Source: Dyella acidisoli (GTDB lineage Bacteria > Pseudomonadota > Gammaproteobacteria > Xanthomonadales > Rhodanobacteraceae). From it: a DNA stretch of 64,000 bases. Below are positions 60,801 to 64,000 of the stretch, one piece after another. The stretch spans positions 440,673-504,672 of the forward strand of contig NZ_BSOB01000046.1 of NCBI RefSeq assembly GCF_030160295.1. The letters are read 5' to 3'. The translations under genes and the position numbers were made by a program. Below the pieces are notes generated by a model that was not told where the DNA came from, did not search any database, and saw nothing but the letters and a program-made list of their open reading frames with translations. Positions within the stretch are counted from its first letter, which is position 1. Each line of letters begins with the position of its first letter.

Positions 60801-61976
60801 CTGGCTGCGCTGGCTGTAGCGCTTAACGCGTGCGGTACCGGTATCGATCACATAGCGGATGCGCGGCACGGTGAGCGAGGTTTCCGCCACGTTGGTGGCA
60901 AGCACCACGCGTCGCTTTGGACCGGGTTTGAACACGCGATCCTGATCGGTGGCGGAAAGACGCGCGTACAACGGCAGGATTTCTGTCTCGCGATATTGGC
61001 GGCGCGACAGCATCAAGTGTGCATCGCGGATCTCGCGTTCGCCGGGCATGAAGACCAGCACGTCGCCCTGTGGATCGTCGTGTGTGATTTCGTCCAGCAC
61101 GGCGGCCACGTGTTCGGCACTGCCCTGCTGTAGCTCGCTGTTGCGCTGGTTGCGGCGCGCAGCCACTTCGTCCACCGAGCGCCAACGCAACTCCACCGGA
61201 TAGGCACGGCCTTCGACCGAGACAACCGGCGCGTTGCCGAAGTGTTCGGCGAAGCGCGCAGTGTCGATGGTGGCCGAGGTGACGATGATCTTCAGCTCGG
61301 ACCGCTTCACCGCGAGCCGTTTCAAATAGCCCAGCAGGAAATCGATGTTGAGGCTGCGTTCGTGGGCTTCGTCGATGATCAGCGTGTCGTAGGCGGACAG
61401 CCAGGGATCGTTCTGCGTCTCGGCTAGCAAGATGCCGTCGGTCATGAACTTGATCAGGCTCTGCTCGGACACCTGGTCGGTAAAGCGCACCTGAAAACCG
61501 ACCTTGTCGCCGACTTGGGTGCCCAACTCTTCCGCCACGCGACGCGCTACCGAGCGGGCGGCCAGGCGCCGCGGCTGCGTGCAGCCGATCACACCGGCTT
61601 CGCCGCGCCCTGCCGCCAGGCACAGTTTGGGTAGCTGTGTGGTTTTGCCCGAACCGGTTTCGCCCGCGATCACCACGACTTGATGCTCGCGAATCAGCTT
61701 CACGATCTCATCGGCACGCGCGGTGATCGGTAGCGATTCGTCCAGGCGAATCTCCGGTTTGCTTTGCGCGCGCTTCTTCCTCCGCTCGGCAGAAGCGGCA
61801 ATATCGGTGGCCAGCGCTTCCAGCTTGTTCGCATCCGGATGGCGGGACAGGCCGCGCCAACGGCCCAGCAGGCGGCCGAAATCGCGGCTTGAAACCGTGT
61901 CCAGCGATTTGCGCAGCGCGCGCAAGCGGGTTTCCGGAGAAGCAGTGGAAGGGGTATCGGGTTTGGGATCACTCAT
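57894..61976 (-). CDS. hrpA: ATP-dependent RNA helicase HrpA
   Basis: A 1360-residue DEAH-box helicase. Walker A GETGSGKT is at 105-112 and DEAH at 202-205; VATNVAETSLTVP, QRKGRCGRVGPG and the ratchet/OB regions follow, then a long C-terminal domain of HrpA type. About 57 residues near 624-680 (TTSPSPLRGEGRGEG to PLTPTLSPEGRGSEGG) are translated from an inverted doublet of family-1 palindromic repeats inserted in frame between ELGWKLD and YESIHRSLLAGL, which are adjacent in relatives. HrpA acts on mRNA and ribosomes. Its TAG stop lies in a family-4 repeat. Start 61988 is an alternative. Confidence 0.93.
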   Translation of the reverse strand: MSDPKPDTPSTASPETRLRALRKSLDTVSSRDFGRLLGRWRGLSRHPDANKLEALATDIAASAERRKKRAQSKPEIRLDESLPITARADEIVKLIREHQVVVIAGETGSGKTTQLPKLCLAAGRGEAGVIGCTQPRRLAARSVARRVAEELGTQVGDKVGFQVRFTDQVSEQSLIKFMTDGILLAETQNDPWLSAYDTLIIDEAHERSLNIDFLLGYLKRLAVKRSELKIIVTSATIDTARFAEHFGNAPVVSVEGRAYPVELRWRSVDEVAARRNQRNSELQQGSAEHVAAVLDEITHDDPQGDVLVFMPGEREIRDAHLMLSRRQYRETEILPLYARLSATDQDRVFKPGPKRRVVLATNVAETSLTVPRIRYVIDTGTARVKRYSQRSQLERLHVEPVSQAAADQRKGRCGRVGPGICYRLYDEADYASRVAFTDPELLRSSLANVILRMLSLQLGEVDEFPFLESPDPRVVADGYRRLAEISAIDDKRQLTPIGRTLARLPIDVQLARMLVEAQKLGSLRELLVVVAFLSIQDPRERPADARQQADAAHAAFADPKSDFVGVLNLWREYDHVHEELTQSKLRDWCTRHFLSFLRMREWRELHRQLLLVTQELGWKLDAATTSPSPLRGEGRGEGAISRDTANVRARSSQKTRGDASSGKPQPLTPTLSPEGRGSEGGSESEHRYESIHRSLLAGLPTQVGNKDEKGVYRSTRERRFQVFPGSALAKTPSNWIFAAQILDIGGRVWGMMCARIEPLWIEQQAAHLLRSACRDAHWSRKRGTVVAYEQISLFGLVLVERRPVTFQKQDPALAHDIFLREALARGDIEARADFIRANQRVLEDARGIEARQRREGLIRHEDELVDFFRRKLPEDIASSRALDAWYRNARPTEQAALRWSIDDVMVGGAGLDPKAFPASLDIPPQRYRLEYRFVPGDEADGVTLHLPLAMLNALPAARCEWLVPGLLGDKVAELIRGLPKALRRNFVPAPDFARAFVEAEAPRDEMLAKVLAAFLRRTTGVEIEASEFAPVELAPHFAMRFRLHDESGRTLATGRDLAALRAQWEGQAREAFSRKTDIELTREDVTSWDFEEIPEQVRSEGGLMAFPALVDLGEAVAFRVFERRDEAKAAHVEGVERLLRNSLDSEVKQARRRLPISNPMSLKYASLGSVDSLREDLVEGGFTDLLETQNLNVRSAASFEVLRTHAARELFAAAVERLKLAEPIIEAQADLKPWLQPPLIGFARASYDDLREQLDALLASGFLRELSTTRLAHFPRYLKAMRLRAERLRQDPAKDQQRMLQVLPYWREYLNHRAGGSDGLDELRWLIEEWRVSLFAQELKTAEPVSPKRLAKSLETLRQS
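59946..60098. repeat. Family-1 repeat doublet inside hrpA
   Basis: Copies at 59946-59981 and 60051-60098 in inverted orientation, tails inwards, as in the intergenic doublets at 286-398 and 1090-1222. The reading frame of hrpA runs through without a stop or frame change. Confidence 0.9.
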
Positions 61977-61988
61977 GCAGTCGCACAT

Positions 61989-62026
61989 GATAGCTCGCGA
62001 CTATCGCCGGCATCTGCTTTATTCAT
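61989..62026 (+). promoter_or_regulatory. OxyR-like binding site upstream of dps
   Basis: ATAGCTCGCGACTAT (61990-62004) matches the OxyR half-operator ATAGnTnnnAnCTAT at all but one defined position and is part of the inverted repeat GATAG/CTATC. A weaker second half-site follows at 62012-62026. The site is about 85 bases before dps. A possible -10 is TAAGAT (62071-62076). It also overlaps the start region of divergent hrpA. Confidence 0.5.
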
Positions 62027-62089
62027 TTCCCCCGTTTCCGGGGCACGGTTAAGCTCAGTATCCAGACTCATAAGATCGGGAACACACGC

Positions 62090-62557
62090 ATGGCCACCAG
62101 CATCGGCATTGCCAAGAAAGACCGTGAAGCCATCGCCAAGCAGTTGTCCAAACTGCTGGCCGATACGTACTCGTTGTACTTGAAAACCCACAGTTTCCAC
62201 TGGAATGTGACCGGCCCGCATTTCAACAGCCTGCACACCATGTTCGAAACCCAATACAACGAACTGTGGCTGGCCGCCGATGAAGTGGCCGAGCGCATCC
62301 GAACGCTCGACGTGTTCGCACCCGGTTCCTACAGCCAGTTCGGCAAGCTCACCACCATCAAGGAAGAAGCAGGGGTGCCGGACTGGAAGGAGATGGTGGA
62401 GCAGCTCGTCACCGGCCACGAAATCGCCGCCTCCACCGCGCGCGAGGTGATCAAGGCCGCCGATGCGGCCGGTGATGAAGGCACCGTGGACATGGCCACC
62501 GGGCGACTCAAGGCGCACGAGAAGACCGCCTGGATGCTGCGTTCGTTGCTGAAGTAA
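62090..62557 (+). CDS. dps: DNA-binding ferritin-like protein Dps
   Basis: A 155-residue Dps-family four-helix protein. The ferroxidase signature runs through HSFHWNV (34-40), [12 protein letters not shown] (42-53) and DEVAERIR (64-71). The N-terminus is short with several lysines ([12 protein letters not shown]), as in Dps forms that bind DNA. It oxidises and stores iron with peroxide and protects DNA. An OxyR-like site upstream fits induction by peroxide. Confidence 0.95.
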   Translation: MATSIGIAKKDREAIAKQLSKLLADTYSLYLKTHSFHWNVTGPHFNSLHTMFETQYNELWLAADEVAERIRTLDVFAPGSYSQFGKLTTIKEEAGVPDWKEMVEQLVTGHEIAASTAREVIKAADAAGDEGTVDMATGRLKAHEKTAWMLRSLLK

Positions 62558-62566
62558 ACCTCTATC

Positions 62567-62595
62567 CCCTCTCTCTCCAAAGGGGGGAGAGAGGG
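62567..62595 (+). terminator. Possible terminator-like hairpin after dps
   Basis: CTCTCTCTCC and GGAGAGAGGG form an imperfect stem 10 bases after the dps stop, resembling a decayed family-1 repeat. No T-run follows. Confidence 0.4.
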
Positions 62596-62711
62596 AAAGC
62601 CCTGACCTTGCGCTGACCACTCCACTCGCAATTTATTGAGCCCCCCGCCGCGAATTGGTTAAGCTCCACGAGATTAACGCGCCTCGTGAGAGGTGACTTG
62701 CGGGGACTTTC

Positions 62712-64000
62712 TTGAGCGCCACATCCACCCAACCCAAATCCGGGCCATCGATCATCTCTGCCATCTTCTTGGCACTCGTGGTCGCCGCGTTGAACATCGG
62801 CCTGTGGTGGTGGGGCAACCGCCCGCACGGTCCCGAGGATTGGCACGGGCAGATCAACGGATTCGCCGTATCGCTATTCCAGCGCTACCAGAACCCGTTC
62901 AACCAAAGCTTCCCCAGCGACGATGAGATCGACAGCGACCTGAAGCTCCTGCGCCAGTACACCGGCCGCATTCGTACGTACTCCATGCAGGAGAATCCGC
63001 AGGTCTACCGCCTGGCCCAAAAAGAAGGGTTGAAGGTGATGGCCAGTGCGCAAATCGACACCCGGCTGGAGAACAACGAAAAGGAACTGGAAACGCTGAT
63101 CGCGGTGTCGCGACGCTATCCGGACACGATCGAACGTGTGCTGATAGGCAACGAAGTGCTGTTCCGCAACGATCTGCCCGTCGACAAAATGATCACGTAC
63201 CTGGATCGGGCGCGTGCGCATATCCGCCAGCCGGTGTCGATCGCGGAGCCGGATTACATCTGGCTGAAGTATCCGGAACTGGCCGATCACGTGGATTACA
63301 TCACCATCCACCTGTTCCCGTTCTGGAACGGCCTGCCGGTGTCGAGCGACGAACGATATTCGGTGGCGGTCCATGCCGCCGAAGGCGCCTACAACGCCAT
63401 CAAGGAGCGCTTCCCCAACAAGCACGTAGTGGTGGGCGAAGTGGGCTGGCCCTCCAATGGCGATCGCCGCGAACGCGCTTATCCGTCCATCTCCAACGAA
63501 GCCATCTTTGACCGCCAGTGGCTGATCTGGGCCAAGCACAACAACGTCGACTACTACTTGTTTGAAGCCTTCGACCAGCCGTGGAAGGAAGGTCTGGGCG
63601 AAGGCCGCACCGGTTCCTACTGGGGCGTGTTCAATGCCGATCGCCAGCCGAAGTTCCCCTTCATCGGCCCAGTAACCGAAGACACCGGCTGGCCGTGGAA
63701 GGCGCTGGCGGCGAGCTTGCTGGCGATTGCGCCGATGATCTGGTTCGGCATCCGCTTCAGCCGCTTCAAGCTGACGGGTCGGTTGTTCTTCGACGTACTG
63801 ATCCAGCTCGCCTGCGGCCTGATCGTGTGGTCGGTGACGCTGCCGTTCAATTTCTACCTGAGCTGGGTGGACTGGAGCATGTTGGTGCTGCTGTTCCCGG
63901 CGCAGGTGGCGATCCTGGCGATCCTGCTGATCAACGGTTTCGAATTCACCGAAGTGCTGTGGCGGCGCAAATGGATCCGTCACGCAGACCTGCTGCCGCC
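62712..64000 (+). CDS. GH17-domain membrane glucan synthase, N-terminal part
   Basis: The gene runs off the window; 429 residues are visible. A membrane helix (about 14-32) is followed by a GH17 (beta-1,3-glucanase-like) domain with the proton donor Glu148 in IGNEVLF and nucleophile Glu243 in VVGEVGWPSNG. Three further helices (about 340-420) follow. This order is that of NdvC-like proteins where GH17 precedes a GT2 glycosyltransferase that makes beta-glucan; the GT2 part is expected beyond the window. The only upstream start is TTG at 62712 with GGGGA before it, since a TGA lies at 62694. Confidence 0.8.
   Translation, partial: MSATSTQPKSGPSIISAIFLALVVAALNIGLWWWGNRPHGPEDWHGQINGFAVSLFQRYQNPFNQSFPSDDEIDSDLKLLRQYTGRIRTYSMQENPQVYRLAQKEGLKVMASAQIDTRLENNEKELETLIAVSRRYPDTIERVLIGNEVLFRNDLPVDKMITYLDRARAHIRQPVSIAEPDYIWLKYPELADHVDYITIHLFPFWNGLPVSSDERYSVAVHAAEGAYNAIKERFPNKHVVVGEVGWPSNGDRRERAYPSISNEAIFDRQWLIWAKHNNVDYYLFEAFDQPWKEGLGEGRTGSYWGVFNADRQPKFPFIGPVTEDTGWPWKALAASLLAIAPMIWFGIRFSRFKLTGRLFFDVLIQLACGLIVWSVTLPFNFYLSWVDWSMLVLLFPAQVAILAILLINGFEFTEVLWRRKWIRHADLLP

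Noticed and set aside
62874-63983. A 369-residue open frame on the minus strand
   Set aside because: Antisense to the GH17 gene, which shows signature catalytic motifs and membrane helices.

Overview
The window is high-GC chromosomal DNA of a gammaproteobacterium of the Xanthomonadales, most likely Rhodanobacteraceae (Dyella, Luteibacter, Frateuria or Rhodanobacter type). The assignment rests on gene content and order: a pil-chp chemotaxis-type cluster beside gshB, a TonB-like gene, yqgE, ruvX and pyrB, then pilU/pilT beside proC/yggT, plus several families of palindromic intergenic repeats. The genus is inference. There is no prophage, CRISPR array, rRNA or recognisable tRNA. One IS5-family element is present. 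Genes are densely packed, with many 4-bp ATGA overlaps.

Layout. 1-2.4 kb: end of an FtsX-type permease, a glutathione S-transferase and an ArsB/CitM-like transporter. 2.4-7.1 kb (minus): a GSGD-repeat periplasmic protein, mazG, cysQ, nudE, an inositol-monophosphatase-family enzyme and gspN; four of these are nucleotide or phosphate-ester hydrolases. 7.1-10 kb: bioA, a small secreted protein, rsmE. 10-22 kb (minus): pilG-pilH-pilI-pilJ-chpA-chpB-chpC, the signalling system for type IV pili. No pilK methyltransferase gene is present, and the ChpB methylesterase domain lacks its nucleophile serine. 22.4-26.5 kb (plus): gshB, tonB-like, yqgE, ruvX, pyrB. 26.7-29.6 kb: a large lipoprotein and the IS5 element. 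29.8-33.8 kb: pilU and pilT diverging from proC and yggT. From 10 to 34 kb the order matches the Pseudomonas aeruginosa twitching-motility neighbourhood, but pilK, pyrR and yggS are missing from their usual slots.

34.4-42.2 kb: a signal-less BtuF-like protein, a YjbQ-family protein, pdxH, a D-glycerate-kinase-like P-loop kinase, an RcsB-like regulator, an epimerase, aroK, aroB, a WGR mini-protein and hemE. 42.3-50.4 kb: a secreted alpha/beta hydrolase, a sugar porter, a DinG/YoaA helicase, a MAPEG protein, tyrA and a TPR lipoprotein. 50.4-62 kb (minus): mrcB (PBP1B) just upstream of that lipoprotein (an LpoP-like arrangement), an epimerase, a TPR membrane protein, relA and hrpA. 62-64 kb: dps, with an OxyR-like site upstream, and the start of a GH17-containing membrane glucan synthase.

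The most notable non-coding signal is the repeats. Four palindromic families occur, mostly as inverted doublets. One doublet sits in frame inside hrpA and adds about 57 codons. In three genes (rsmE, hrpA, an epimerase) the TAG stop codon is the first triplet of a TAGGTTGGG-type repeat.
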